The notes: generated from the letters alone by a model not told the origin. Counted from the stretch's first letter, positions 15,543 through 25,645 are shown. The stretch: 64,000 nt of DNA from Streptomyces sp. RPA4-2 (GCF_012273515.2 NZ_CP050975.2:8990001-9054000); one strand, 5' to 3'. Numbers and translations: made by a program.

Positions 15543-18476
15543 GTGGGTGGAGGGGCCCTTAAAGATGGCGGTCGGCTCCCGGCGCTGTCTGCGCCGCAGT
15601 TCGTAGGCCGGGACGGTGAGCTGGACACGCTCGGATCGGCGCTCGAACGTACCCCCGCGGTCGTCCTGATCGACGGCGAAGCGGGCATCGGCAAGACCCG
15701 GCTGCTGCGCGAGTTCCTGGCGTCGCAGGCGGAGCGGGGGCGACGCGCCTTGGTCGGTGCCTGCCTGGAATTGAGGGTGCCGTACACGCTCGGGGCGGTG
15801 GTTGACGCGGTGCGCGACGGCGTCGACAACGTTGTCGGGCTGCGGCTGAGCGGTCTGGGCGGTGCGCTGCGGCCGTTGTTCCCCGAGTGGGCCGATGACC
15901 TGCCTCCGGCTCCGGAGGCTCTGGAGGACGCCACCGCCGCCCGGCACCGGCTGTTCCGTGCGTTCGTCGAGGTCCTCGACCGGCTCGACGTCGCCCTCCT
16001 CGCGCTGGAGGACGTCCACTGGGCTGACGAGGCGACCCTCGAGTTCCTGCAGTTCCTCGTCTCCCGCCGGCCGCAGCCGGTGAGCTTGGTGCTCACCTTC
16101 CGGCGGGACGAAGTGCCGTCGGCTTCCCCGCTCTTGAGGCTGGCCTCGCGGCTGCCCTCCGACGCCCATCTGGTCAGGCTGACGCCGGGACCGTTGGACG
16201 TCGCCGACACCGCCTCGTTCGTCTCGTCGATGCTGGACGGCGGGTATGTCTCGAACGAGTTCGCGGCGTTTCTGCACGCGCGCACCGAGGGCGTACCGCT
16301 TGCCGTGGAGGAATCGCTGCGGCTGATGCACGACCGCGCCGATCTGATCCGCCAGGACGGCGGCTGGGCGCGACGGCGGCTGGATCGCATCGAGGTCCCG
16401 CCGACGATCCGCGACGCCATGCTCGAACGCGTACAGCGGCTCCACCCCGACAGCCGCACCGTCCTCTACGCGGCCGCAGTGCTCTCCGGGCCGGCCGACT
16501 TCGTGACCCTGCGTGCGGTCACCGGTCTGCCGGAGGAGCGGTTCGCAGCGCAGGCGGCCGAGGCGCTCGGCAACGGCCTGCTGCGCGAGGCCAGGCCCGG
16601 TCAGTGGTCGTTCCGGCATTCGCTGGCGTGTGACGCCGTGTACGACGCCATCTCGACCGGGGAGCGGCGGGCCATGCACCTGCGGGCGGGCCGGACGCTG
16701 GAGCGGTGGCCGCTGCCCCCGGTGGCACAGTTGGCGCGGCACTTCCGACTGGCCGGTGTCAGCGAGGCCGCGTGCCGGTACACCGACGAGGCGGCCGACC
16801 TCTGCGTCCAGTCCGGGGACATGGCCACCTCGGCGCTGCTGCTGCACAGTCTGGTCGCCACCGTCCCGCTCCCTGCCGGCATCCTGGTACGACTGGTGAC
16901 GAAGATCCAGTTTCAGGCGCTGTCCGGATCCGACCCGTACTCGGCGATCATCGAAGCGTTGCGTTCGGCTCTCACCGGCCAGGCCCTCGCGCCGGGGGGA
17001 CAGGCGTCCGTCCGTTTCCAAGTCGGCCGGGTTCTCATGGTGGCGGGCGAGATCGAGGCGGGCCGCCGCGAGATCCTCACGGCGCTGCCCGATCTGTCGC
17101 CGGGGTCCCCGGAGACGGCCCGCGCCCGCGTCCTGCTGGCCCTGCCACTGGGGAACGCGCGGCCGGTCTCGGAGCACCTGCGATGGCTCCAGGAGGCGCC
17201 GCCGCTGACGCAGTCGATGGCGTCCCTCGACCGACTGCGCCTGTCCGTGGAACGCGCGTTCGCGCTGCTCATGCTGGGCGAGGAGGCCGGATGGGCAGCG
17301 GCCCGCGAAATCCCGGACGACGTCCTGGATCCGCGGGAAGCGTCCATCGTCGCGATAGGGCATACGAACGTCGGTGAGGAGGCGACGCGGTGGGGACGGT
17401 ACGACGAGGCCAGTGCACGGCTGGCCAAGGCCCGGATCCTCGCCGAGCGCCATCAGCTCGTGGACTACCTCGACAGCATCGCCTCCTCCCGGGCCCACCT
17501 CGACTGGTTCACCGGCGCCTGGTCGGGACTCGCCGAACGGACCGAGCGTCTGGTCGACGACGACAACGGGGTACGGCTCAAGGACCGGTGCGAGGCGGCG
17601 CTCGTCGCGGGCTTGCTGCAGGCCGCGGCGGGAGACCGGGAGGCAGCGAAGGAGCGGCTGCGTTTTGCCGGAGGAGACGACCAGCAGCGTATCGAGGCCG
17701 CGGCCGCACTGGCCCAGGTGTGCCTGCGCGACGGCGATGTCGACGAGGCGCTGCGTCTGACGGACCAGCTCGCCGAGATCGTCGTCGGCGGCGGCCTGTG
17801 GTCACGCGCCGTCGAGTTCGCCCCGGCGCGCGCCGCGGCCCTGGTCGCCGCCGGCCGGCTCGGGCCTGCCGCGGACGTGGTGAACGCTCTTGAAGGGGCG
17901 TTGGGCGACAGAGACGCGGCGGCGCCACAGGCTTCCTTGATCCTGTGCCGTGCGATCCTGGCGGAAGCCGACGGCCGCATCGCGGATGCCGCCACGCTGT
18001 TCTTCCGTGCGGCTGCCGCGTGGGAGGCACTGCCACGCCCGTACGACGCTCTGCTCGCCCGGGAGAGCTCCGCCCGCTGCCTGCTTGTGGAAGGTCGGGA
18101 CGAAGCCGGGTTGTCTCTGCTGTCGGCCGTCGCGCAGGCGCTGTCGGAGCTTGGTGCTCACAACGACGCCGACCGGATCGGCCGGTTTTTGGCCGGGCGG
18201 GGAGGAGATGTCGTCGCGGTGGCGCGCGGCCGGGGGCGTCCCGGCTACGGCAACCAGCTCTCGCCGCGCGAGCTGGAAGTGGTCCGGCTGCTGGCCAATG
18301 GGCTGACCAACCGTCAGATCGCTGACGTACTGGTGGTGTCGGCGCAGACGATCGCCAGTCAGGTGAAGTCGGCGATGCGCAAAATGGACGTGAGCTCGCG
18401 CACGGCCCTCGCGGTCAGGGTCGTCGAGTCGGGCCTCGTAGGCGAGTTGAACCAACGGACTTCGAGCGACGAGTGA
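15543..18476 (+). CDS. LuxR-family LAL transcriptional regulator with AAA ATPase domain
   Basis: The 977-residue protein begins with FVGRDGELDTLGSALE, followed by a Walker A (GEAGIGKTRLL, about residue 45) and a Walker B with the sensor residues (VALLALEDVHWADEATLEFL). A long helical middle follows. A LuxR-type DNA-binding domain closes it (from about residue 906: LSPRELEVVRLLANGLTNRQIADVLVVSAQTIASQVKSAMRKM). Start GTG 15543 has GAGGGGA seven bases upstream; TTG 15537 is too close to that site. LAL proteins often activate nearby pathways. The next gene, after 613 bp, encodes a secreted protease, a plausible but unproven target. Confidence 0.93.
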   Translation: MGGGALKDGGRLPALSAPQFVGRDGELDTLGSALERTPAVVLIDGEAGIGKTRLLREFLASQAERGRRALVGACLELRVPYTLGAVVDAVRDGVDNVVGLRLSGLGGALRPLFPEWADDLPPAPEALEDATAARHRLFRAFVEVLDRLDVALLALEDVHWADEATLEFLQFLVSRRPQPVSLVLTFRRDEVPSASPLLRLASRLPSDAHLVRLTPGPLDVADTASFVSSMLDGGYVSNEFAAFLHARTEGVPLAVEESLRLMHDRADLIRQDGGWARRRLDRIEVPPTIRDAMLERVQRLHPDSRTVLYAAAVLSGPADFVTLRAVTGLPEERFAAQAAEALGNGLLREARPGQWSFRHSLACDAVYDAISTGERRAMHLRAGRTLERWPLPPVAQLARHFRLAGVSEAACRYTDEAADLCVQSGDMATSALLLHSLVATVPLPAGILVRLVTKIQFQALSGSDPYSAIIEALRSALTGQALAPGGQASVRFQVGRVLMVAGEIEAGRREILTALPDLSPGSPETARARVLLALPLGNARPVSEHLRWLQEAPPLTQSMASLDRLRLSVERAFALLMLGEEAGWAAAREIPDDVLDPREASIVAIGHTNVGEEATRWGRYDEASARLAKARILAERHQLVDYLDSIASSRAHLDWFTGAWSGLAERTERLVDDDNGVRLKDRCEAALVAGLLQAAAGDREAAKERLRFAGGDDQQRIEAAAALAQVCLRDGDVDEALRLTDQLAEIVVGGGLWSRAVEFAPARAAALVAAGRLGPAADVVNALEGALGDRDAAAPQASLILCRAILAEADGRIADAATLFFRAAAAWEALPRPYDALLARESSARCLLVEGRDEAGLSLLSAVAQALSELGAHNDADRIGRFLAGRGGDVVAVARGRGRPGYGNQLSPRELEVVRLLANGLTNRQIADVLVVSAQTIASQVKSAMRKMDVSSRTALAVRVVESGLVGELNQRTSSDE

Positions 18477-18586
18477 ATTCCGCAGAGCGCTCGCAGGACG
18501 AAGAAAAGTCGAGGAACGGGCGGCTGGATTAAATCCCGCATCTGACCGATCGCACGGACAGTCGGCCCTCCCGCACACTCGTCGCC

Positions 18587-18760
18587 ATGCTGCCCGCTGA
18601 GCCGCCGACGCCCCTGCCGGAAGAGGACCCGTCCGAACCGGAACTCCGTTCTCAAGCCGAACCGGTGCCGGCCGGACCGCCGCCGGACCCAGCGGGCGCC
18701 GCCACTGCTCACAGCGGGGAGGCCGGCGCCGACGACGTCGCCGAGTACGAACCGCTCTAG
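18587..18760 (+). CDS. Small acidic Pro/Glu-rich frame (57 aa)
   Basis: ATG 18587 opens MLPAEPPTPLPEEDPSEPEL, a highly acidic, proline-rich peptide ending EYEPL. Its stop codon (TAG) overlaps the first base of the small inverted-repeat element at 18760, so the natural 3' end may have been cut off. There is no strong ribosome site. It may not be translated. Confidence 0.3.
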   Translation: MLPAEPPTPLPEEDPSEPELRSQAEPVPAGPPPDPAGAATAHSGEAGADDVAEYEPL

Positions 18761-18932
18761 GGCCTGCCTGACGATTCCCGTCTGCCCCGCGACGCCATGC
18801 ACGCACTCGTACCGGACCGGGCACACACCCGAGTACGCCCGGTACGAGGGTCTGAGCCCGGCACGCCGAGCGCACGCACCTGACGCCGCGGGGCCGCTCT
18901 CCGGGCGACGACGGGGATTGTCAGACAGGCCC
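18760..18932. repeat. MITE-like element, copy 1 (173 bp)
   Basis: Terminal inverted repeats GGGCCTGCCTGACGATTCCC at the left and, reverse-complemented, GGGCCTGTCTGACAATCCCC at the right (17 of 20), enclose about 130 bp without a gene. Inside lie CCCGAGTACGCCCGGTACGA and CTGACGCCGCG. Both blocks recur, with few changes, in the element at 31907-32074, so the two are one family. It lies between the LAL regulator and the protease. Confidence 0.7.
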
Positions 18933-19089
18933 TGGCACGGAAGCCCATGGCGCCGGGCGCCGAGTGATCCAGTCCGCAGGAGGGGGTTGGCGTTCTCGTA
19001 TGCGCGGGGCCCGATCGCCCGCGCGCCGCAGGCCAACACGTCGAAATCTCCCCAAATTTCCCGCTGTTCCTCTCACAGGAGGCTCATAG

Positions 19090-22000
19090 ATGAGGTCAAG
19101 CGCACGAAAGGGCACCGGCAGACGCTGGGGCGCGGTGACCGTCGGTCTGACCGTCTTCGGCATGCTCGTGCCGTCGACGACGACCCACGCCGCCGAGCCG
19201 GTCCGGCAGACGCCGCCATCCGGTGTCGCACAGACGAACAACCCGAAAGCGGTCGCCAACGTAGACCTGGCGCGGATCGTCTCCGCGTCCGGCGGGTCCG
19301 TCCCCGTCACGCTGATCACCGGCGACAAACTGCACGTCGGTGTCGACGACGACGGCAAACCGGTCGTTCGCGATACCGAGAGCGCGCCACGGCCCGACGG
19401 ACTGCCGGTCGTGTTCCACACCCTCACCCGCCAGGGCAAGTTGTACGTCGTGCCGGACGATGCCCTCGCGCTGGTCGGCAAGGGGATGCTGGACTGGAGT
19501 CTGTTCGACCTGAGCCAACTGGTGACGCTCGTCGAGGCAGGCAAGGGCGACACGGTGCCGGTGCTCGTCACCTACACCGACACGGCCGCGGCCGACAAGA
19601 CGCGGAAGGTCGCCGGGGCCTCCGGCGGGCGGACCCTTCCGAGCATCAACGGCCGCTCGTTGAACATCGCCGACGACGGGCGGTGGTGGCAGGAGGTGCG
19701 GGGCAAGACGGCCTCCACGCCGGCCGCCGCCCGCTCCGCCGGTTCCCTGACAGGGGTCAAGAAGGTCTGGCTCAACGGCCTGGCCCACGTCGACCTCGAG
19801 CAGTCGGTACCGCAGATCGGCGCGCCGGTCGCCTGGGAACGCGGCTACGACGGCACCGGCGTGACCGTGGCGGTGCTGGACACCGGCATCGATGCCACCC
19901 ACCCGGACGTGTCCGCGAGCATCGCCGGACAGGTCGACTTCACCGGTAGCCCCACGGGCGCCAAGGACGGGCACGGGCACGGCACCCACGTGGCGTCCAC
20001 GGTCCTGGGCAGCGGAGCCGCTTCCAAAGGGCTGCGCAAGGGCGTCGCGCCCGGCGCCAAACTGCTGGTGGGCAAGGTTTGCGACGACAGCGGGCAGTGC
20101 CCCGACGACGGAATCATCGCGGCCATGGACTGGGCTGCCCACTCGGGAGCCAAGATCGTCAACATGAGCCTGGGAGGTGACCCCACCGACGGAACGGACC
20201 CGATGAGCCAGGCGCTCAACGAGCTCAGCCGCGCCACCGGGACCCTGTTCGTGGTCGCGGCCGGCAACTCCGGCTTGACTCCGCAGAAGGTAGTCGCCCC
20301 GGGCTCGGCCGACGACGCCCTGACCGTGGCGGCTGTCGACAAGTCCGACGAGATGGCGTCCTTCTCCAACCGCGGACCCCGTATCGGGGACGGCGCCGCC
20401 AAGCCTGACATCGCGGCTCCGGGCGTCGACATCGTCGCGGCCCGCGCCGCCGGTACGACCATGGGCACTCCGGTCGACCAGTACTACACCACGGCCAGCG
20501 GAACCTCGATGGCCACGCCCCACGTGGCCGGCGCCGCGGCCATCGTCGCCCAGCAGCATCCGGAGCTGACCGGTCAGCAGATCAAGGCGCTGCTGATGAG
20601 TACTGCCACCGATCTGGGGCACGACCTGTACGCCCAGGGCGCCGGCCGGGTGGACCTCGCGACCGCGACCGATCCGCAGGTCATCCCGAAGGGGAACCTG
20701 AACTTCGGCCGCCTGGCCTACCCGCAGTCGCCGGTGACGAAGAAGATCACGTACACCAACCACGCTGACAAGGCGATCACGCTGCATCTCGAGGCGCCGG
20801 TCTCCTTCGCCGACGGCCGGCCCGCCGTGGCAGGCATGTTCACCCTCGGCACGGACAAGGTCATTGTTCCCGCCAACGGGTCCGCCGAGGTGTCGGTGAC
20901 ACTCGACGGCGGCGTGCTCGGCACCGACGGTGCCTACGGCGGTTACAACGGGCTGCTCAAAGCCCGGGACGATTCCGGCAAGATTCAGCTGAGCTCGGGC
21001 ATTCACACCTTCGTCGAAGCCGAGAAGTTCCCGTTGACCCTGCACGTAGTCCCTCCGACCGGTGCCACCGACGTGCATTACGGCAGCGCCACGTTCACGC
21101 CGGTCGACGACCAAGTACACCTGCACGCGGGCCCGACCTACGCAACCGGCGCCGACACCGTGACCGAACAGCTCTTCCGCGGTGTCTACGCGGCGCAGAT
21201 ACCGGTCACCTGGCGCAACGCGGCCGGTGAGTGGCAGCAGGCAGAGCCGATGGCACCGGAGGTCAGCCTCACCAAGGCCACGACGGTCAGCCTGGACCTG
21301 CGCAAGGCCAAGCCGCTGAGCGTGCAGTACCCGGAATCGACTGAAACCTACATGACGTCCGATTCCGTCAACCGGGTCTCGGCGACCGGGCAATGGACAA
21401 CGGGTACGGTGGTCTCGCTCGGCTACAGGGTCAGCGAATCGAACTGGTGGGTGCTGCCTACGGGCAAGGTGAGCATCGGCACCCTCACCCACGACTTCTA
21501 CAGCTCGCGGACAACCCCGGTCGTCACCCTGCGGACCACCGGCCGCGGTGTCCCCACCAGCCTGTCCGCCCGCTACGGGACCCCTGACGCCGCTTTGAGC
21601 GAGACGCAGATGTGGCTGAAGGACGACGGTGATCCAAGCTTCCGCGAAGCCTCGATCCCGGTTCCCCGGCTGCCGATCAAGGGACACCTCCCGGTGGTCG
21701 AGGCGGGCACCGGTTCCGCCGCCGAGCTTGCGAACGTCGACGCCCGGGGCAAGCTCGTGCTTCTGACGCCGACTGACATCTGCCAGGCGACCTGTGACTT
21801 CACAAGGCTCCGGGACGAGCGGGTTGCGGCCGCTGCCGCCGCCGGCGCCGTCGGCGTGCTGGTCGCCGCACCGGATCTCACCTCGCTGGGCCGTCCCACG
21901 GAGCTCGACCAGTGCCCGGACGGGCCGAAGAGCTGCCCGGCCATCCAGTCCTACGGCCCTCTGCCCATCGTGACGCTGCCCTACGACCGGGCCGAAAGCC

Positions 22001-22752
22001 TGGTCAAGCGGATCAGATCCGAACGGTCGCCTGTCGAGCTCAGTGTCGGCGGCAGCGTCGTGCCGAAGGTGTACGCCGCCAGGTACCACGACGAGGGACA
22101 GATCAAGCCGGACAGCTACCGGGTCGCCAAGGACGATCTCGACCAAGTCGACCTCCACTTCCACGCGGCACAGCCCGGCGACGTCCACCAGCTGGCCTGG
22201 ATGCAGTTCCTCCGCAACACCCCCATCGCGTCACAGGTCACTCTGCCCAGCCTGCCCACGCGGCAGACGCTCACCACGTTCGTCAAGCGGCAGAACGACG
22301 CGATCAGCCGGTTCACCGCATCGTGGGCCGATCGCGGAGCGGACTCCTTCCTGACGCACAACCGCTCTGAGGCGAACGACCTGGTCCTCACCGGCAAGGA
22401 CGACATCCACTGGAACGCGGGGCCCTCCGTACCAGGGGCCATTCCCCAGGTGCAGACCAAGTCCGGCTTCTCGGTCGGAGCCGGACCGTGCTCGGGCTGC
22501 CGACAGGGCGACACGTTCTACCCGACCATCTACCTGACAGACAGCAGCGGTGGCCGCCAGGCCCTGATCGGCATCGTCAACGACGAATTGATCACGCACG
22601 ACTTCGCCGATATCCCGGCGTGCGGGCCCACTCCGTCGTCCACGTCGCCGAACCTCGACTACACCTGCGACCTCGCTCTGCTGAACGCGTCCGGTCACGA
22701 GATCGAGCGCCGCACGGAGCATCTCCCCGACGAGAGCTACATCAGCCAGTGA
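19090..22752 (+). CDS. Secreted S8 (subtilisin-like) serine peptidase
   Basis: The 1220-residue protein has a signal peptide (RRWGAVTVGLTVFGMLVPSTTTHA, cut near residue 34). An inhibitor-like pro-region follows, then the subtilisin catalytic set: Asp264 in VAVLDTGID, His297 in HGHGTHVAS, Asn393 in AAGNSG and Ser473 in SGTSMATPHVAG. A protease-associated-like insert lies in the C-terminal half (about residues 870-980). Two Cys pairs near the C-terminus fit an extracellular protein. The ATG follows AGGAGG. A lipoprotein gene starts 32 bp downstream, and the pair is closed by a terminator, so they form an operon. Confidence 0.93.
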   Translation: MRSSARKGTGRRWGAVTVGLTVFGMLVPSTTTHAAEPVRQTPPSGVAQTNNPKAVANVDLARIVSASGGSVPVTLITGDKLHVGVDDDGKPVVRDTESAPRPDGLPVVFHTLTRQGKLYVVPDDALALVGKGMLDWSLFDLSQLVTLVEAGKGDTVPVLVTYTDTAAADKTRKVAGASGGRTLPSINGRSLNIADDGRWWQEVRGKTASTPAAARSAGSLTGVKKVWLNGLAHVDLEQSVPQIGAPVAWERGYDGTGVTVAVLDTGIDATHPDVSASIAGQVDFTGSPTGAKDGHGHGTHVASTVLGSGAASKGLRKGVAPGAKLLVGKVCDDSGQCPDDGIIAAMDWAAHSGAKIVNMSLGGDPTDGTDPMSQALNELSRATGTLFVVAAGNSGLTPQKVVAPGSADDALTVAAVDKSDEMASFSNRGPRIGDGAAKPDIAAPGVDIVAARAAGTTMGTPVDQYYTTASGTSMATPHVAGAAAIVAQQHPELTGQQIKALLMSTATDLGHDLYAQGAGRVDLATATDPQVIPKGNLNFGRLAYPQSPVTKKITYTNHADKAITLHLEAPVSFADGRPAVAGMFTLGTDKVIVPANGSAEVSVTLDGGVLGTDGAYGGYNGLLKARDDSGKIQLSSGIHTFVEAEKFPLTLHVVPPTGATDVHYGSATFTPVDDQVHLHAGPTYATGADTVTEQLFRGVYAAQIPVTWRNAAGEWQQAEPMAPEVSLTKATTVSLDLRKAKPLSVQYPESTETYMTSDSVNRVSATGQWTTGTVVSLGYRVSESNWWVLPTGKVSIGTLTHDFYSSRTTPVVTLRTTGRGVPTSLSARYGTPDAALSETQMWLKDDGDPSFREASIPVPRLPIKGHLPVVEAGTGSAAELANVDARGKLVLLTPTDICQATCDFTRLRDERVAAAAAAGAVGVLVAAPDLTSLGRPTELDQCPDGPKSCPAIQSYGPLPIVTLPYDRAESLVKRIRSERSPVELSVGGSVVPKVYAARYHDEGQIKPDSYRVAKDDLDQVDLHFHAAQPGDVHQLAWMQFLRNTPIASQVTLPSLPTRQTLTTFVKRQNDAISRFTASWADRGADSFLTHNRSEANDLVLTGKDDIHWNAGPSVPGAIPQVQTKSGFSVGAGPCSGCRQGDTFYPTIYLTDSSGGRQALIGIVNDELITHDFADIPACGPTPSSTSPNLDYTCDLALLNASGHEIERRTEHLPDESYISQ

Positions 22753-22784
22753 CGGCACTCGAACCCGCTAAGGAGACCAACACG

Positions 22785-23393
22785 ATGAACACCGGTGTGC
22801 CTTCGGCACGGCGCCGCAGAGGATCCCTCATGGTGCTCGTATCCGCGGTGATGCTGGCGCTGGCCGGCTGCAACGGTGGTGACCTCATCGCCTACGACCT
22901 GCCGGCGAAGTCGGCCCGGTACACGTTCGAGGCGAAGACCAACGACGTCAAGACGGTCTGGGAGTACACCTCGGCCGAAGCGACCAAGGGTGACGCCCCC
23001 AAGGTGAGCCCGTGCATGGGTGACGTGACCGGCAGCAACAAGGCAGCCTGCCGCCCGGAACCGCTGATCTTCCTGCGCTACGACTTCGATCTGGCCCTGG
23101 ACAACACCGTCAAGGCCGGGGAGAACCACGACATCACCGTCGTCGGTTACTACCAGCCACGCCTCACCGCCCTGCCCAAGGTGACCTCCCTGAAGGCTGA
23201 GACCACCTTCGACGGGGGCAGCACCTGGCACCCGGCAACCACCAGAGCCACTGGGAAGAACACCTTCACCACGACGATCAAGAACCCCCGGCGGAACCAG
23301 GCCCCCAAGGGCATCGGACTGAGAATCAGCGCGACCGACAGCCAGGGCAACACCGTCAGGCAGACCATGCCCACGGCGTACACGCTGCGTTGA
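22785..23393 (+). CDS. Lipoprotein resembling the C-terminal domain of S8 peptidases
   Basis: ATG 22785 follows AAGGAGA. The N-terminus RRRRGSLMVLVSAVMLALAGC is a lipoprotein signal with lipobox LAGC (Cys about residue 28), so the protein should be anchored outside the membrane. The C-terminal part (TTFDGGSTWHPATTRATGKNTFTTTIKNP ... LRISATDSQGNTVRQTMPTAYTLR) is the kind of beta-domain that usually ends large Streptomyces S8 peptidases. Here it is a separate gene directly behind such a peptidase, which suggests the two act together at the cell surface. Confidence 0.75.
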   Translation: MNTGVPSARRRRGSLMVLVSAVMLALAGCNGGDLIAYDLPAKSARYTFEAKTNDVKTVWEYTSAEATKGDAPKVSPCMGDVTGSNKAACRPEPLIFLRYDFDLALDNTVKAGENHDITVVGYYQPRLTALPKVTSLKAETTFDGGSTWHPATTRATGKNTFTTTIKNPRRNQAPKGIGLRISATDSQGNTVRQTMPTAYTLR

Positions 23394-23418
23394 CGGCAGC
23401 CGCCGCACACGCCTGACA

Positions 23419-23449
23419 GGACGGGGCGAGACCAAGTCTCGCCCCGTCC
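23419..23449 (+). terminator. Strong hairpin terminator of the peptidase-lipoprotein operon
   Basis: A perfect 13-bp stem (GGACGGGGCGAGA / TCTCGCCCCGTCC) with loop CCAAG begins 26 bp after the lipoprotein stop. No long T-run follows, which is common in Streptomyces terminators. Confidence 0.8.
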
Positions 23450-24202
23450 GCCTGTCCCCGCCCGGGCTCCCCGGATGAGCGCAAGCCACGCACGCGCCTC
23501 GGGGTGCTCTCTGTGACGGGTGCTGGCGGCCAGTGAGCGCCGCGATGATCCGCGCGTACTCGACGGTGTCGCGGACGGGACGGTGCTGTGGGCGTGGCGG
23601 GTGTGGTGAGGACGCGGAGCGCGGCGGGCGGCGGCTTCTTCGCCATCAAGAGGTGGGCTACCAGGACATGAGAGGACAGATCGTGTGCGCGGGGCCGGGC
23701 TGCCCGGCTCCCCTTCACCAGCCGGCCCGCGGTTCGCGGGGCAGGGCGGATCAGGCAGCCGTCAGAGATGAACTGACAGGCTGCGGCGGCCGGTTGGTCA
23801 CCGGCCGGGCGCATGTAGCTGACGGGCGCGGTCGGGGTGCCGTCGTAGCACCGGAACCGCTCGCCCTGGAGTTGGCCGGGGAGGATGTCCGGTGACGATT
23901 CTTGTGGTCCCGTCTGGCGGCCTGGTGATGCATCGGCGGATTCGCGGCGTCGCAGCAACAAGTGCGTCGCGACGCCGATGATGGAGCGCGTTTCCACCCG
24001 CGAGTCGGTCTTCCTCTCATACGACGAGTTCGCTGTTTTATGCGAACTGCTACAGACGTCTCATGAGCGGGCGCCAGTCAGGGTTCTCACCGCAACAGGT
24101 TGACTCTGGGCGGTCGAGGGTCAGAGTTCTTGATTCCGGTTACTCCGTGGCTCCGCCGCCGCGTCGAGAACTCGGGAGCGCCTGGGGCCGGGTCCCCGGA
24201 CA
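23450..24202. other. No recognisable gene
   Basis: Both strands keep frames open, but none shows a family motif, ribosome site or convincing composition. A minus-strand stretch (ERFRCYDGTPTAPVSYMRPAGDQP, around 23790-23870) has a more protein-like look and may be a fragment of a lost gene. I cannot name it. Confidence 0.4.
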
Positions 24203-25171
24203 ATGATCGTCATGACGTCCCTCCACTCCAACCCACTCTTTACCCGGCTCGCCGATGCCGAACGGATCCTCGTCGCGGGCGCGGGTGGCGGCTTCGACAT
24301 CTACTCCGGCCTGCCGTTGGCGCTCTCCCTCCTGCATCAGGGCAAGCAGGTATATCTCGCGAACCTCTCCTTCAGCGCACTCGCCGGTCTCCCGATCGAT
24401 GACTGGGTCGCCCCCGACCTGGCCGCCGTCACTCCCGACTCCGCTTTGCACCAGGGCTATTTCCCGGAGCGGACCCTCGCTCAGTGGCTGCGCCAGCACG
24501 GCTACCCGTTCACCGTGTACGCCTTCCCGCAGACCGGGGTGCGCCCGCTGCGCGCCGCCTACCAAGCACTGATCGAGCTGCACTGCGTCGACGCTGTGGT
24601 GCTGGTCGACGGCGGTACGGACATTTTGATGCGCGGCGATGAAGCCGGGCTCGGCACTCCGGAGGAGGACCTGACGAGCGTGGCGGCGCTGGCCGCGCTG
24701 GACGGCATACCGACCCGGCTCGTCGTGTCAGTCGGCTTCGGTGTAGACGCGTACCACGGCGTAAACCATATGCAGGTATTGGAGAATATTGCCGCGCTGG
24801 AGCGCGACGGCGCGTACCTCGGTGCGTTCTCGATACCGCGCGCCACCCGTGAGGGCGCTCTCTACCTTGACGCGGTGACGCACGCTCAGCACCACACCCC
24901 GGAGCGCCCCAGCATCGTGAACGGTTCAATCGCGGCAGCCGTGCGCGGCTCGTTCGGCGATGTCCGGTTCACTGACCGAACCCGGGGCAGCGAGTTGTTC
25001 GTGAACCCGCTGATGTCCCTGTACTTCGCCTTCGACCTCCCGGGCCTGGCAGCCCGCTGCCTCTACCTGGATCGGATCGAGGACACCCATCTGATGCGCC
25101 AAGTCCACTCGCGGATTGCCGAGTTCCGCGAATCCATAGTCACTCGCCCACCCCGTCGCTTTCCGCATTAG
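24203..25171 (+). CDS. DUF1152 family protein
   Basis: The 322-residue protein has the DUF1152 signature at its N-terminus, ILVAGAGGGFDIYSGLPLALSLLHQGKQVYLANLSFS. This is a glycine-rich nucleotide-binding-like turn followed by ANLSFS. Further segments are DAVVLVDGGTDILMRGDEAGLGTPEEDLTS and GSELFVNPLMSLYFAFDL. The family is widespread, cytosolic and uncharacterised; the fold looks Rossmann-like. ATG 24203 or ATG 24212 could be the start, and neither has a strong ribosome site. Length is normal. Confidence 0.88.
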   Translation: MIVMTSLHSNPLFTRLADAERILVAGAGGGFDIYSGLPLALSLLHQGKQVYLANLSFSALAGLPIDDWVAPDLAAVTPDSALHQGYFPERTLAQWLRQHGYPFTVYAFPQTGVRPLRAAYQALIELHCVDAVVLVDGGTDILMRGDEAGLGTPEEDLTSVAALAALDGIPTRLVVSVGFGVDAYHGVNHMQVLENIAALERDGAYLGAFSIPRATREGALYLDAVTHAQHHTPERPSIVNGSIAAAVRGSFGDVRFTDRTRGSELFVNPLMSLYFAFDLPGLAARCLYLDRIEDTHLMRQVHSRIAEFRESIVTRPPRRFPH

Positions 25172-25234
25172 GATCTGCCCGGCCGATCATGGGCTGTGGG
25201 ACGATGTCGTCTATGACTTGCATCCGAAGGGGCC

Positions 25235-25645
25235 GTGCCTCGTAGATCACCAGCCTCGCTTCGGCCGCGGAAACGCGGCTGGGGAAGCCCCTGGGTGCGG
25301 TATCGCGATATCCCAGGTCTGTCGGGCGCGGCGAATGCTGCCGTCCGTGTGCTCGAACGGGAACGATTGTCTCCGGGCATCGTGGCGGTGGCACTGAGCG
25401 TGTGGTCCGTGCGTGTTCACGGCACGAAGCGCCGGTGGAGGCAGTGGGAGGCTGAATTCACCTGCCCGTACTGCGGTGAGGGTTGGGCCCGGGACAAGCT
25501 GCAAGAGGCTCTGTTCATGCTTCCACCGAGGGCCGCCGGCGAACTCCGTGTGCAGGTAGCGTGCCTGGACGCGATGCTCCTCGGGCGAACGCATCACGAG
25601 CCAACGGCAGAGCCGGGGTTGGCTTGGTGGCATCGCAGGTGCTGA
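25235..25645 (+). CDS. Hypothetical protein with a CPYC motif
   Basis: The last 75 residues (RRWRQWEAEFTCPYCGEGWARDKLQEALFMLPPRAAGELRVQVACLDAMLLGRT ... WWHRRC) look like a small Streptomyces family with one CxxC pair and a closing WWxRRC, possibly a zinc site. The N-terminal 55 residues are Arg-rich and the start is uncertain; a later GTG near 25400 is possible. It lies just before the IS110 remnant. Function unknown. Confidence 0.5.
   Translation: MPRRSPASLRPRKRGWGSPWVRYRDIPGLSGAANAAVRVLERERLSPGIVAVALSVWSVRVHGTKRRWRQWEAEFTCPYCGEGWARDKLQEALFMLPPRAAGELRVQVACLDAMLLGRTHHEPTAEPGLAWWHRRC

Noticed and set aside
15477..17498. A long minus-strand frame opposite the LAL regulator
   Set aside because: It is a GC-driven shadow of the real gene, with Arg/Gln/Gly-rich composition and no motif.
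19096..22188. A 1030-residue minus-strand frame opposite the S8 peptidase
   Set aside because: The sequence is repetitive GRRG/VVD-type antisense composition; the plus strand carries the full catalytic set.
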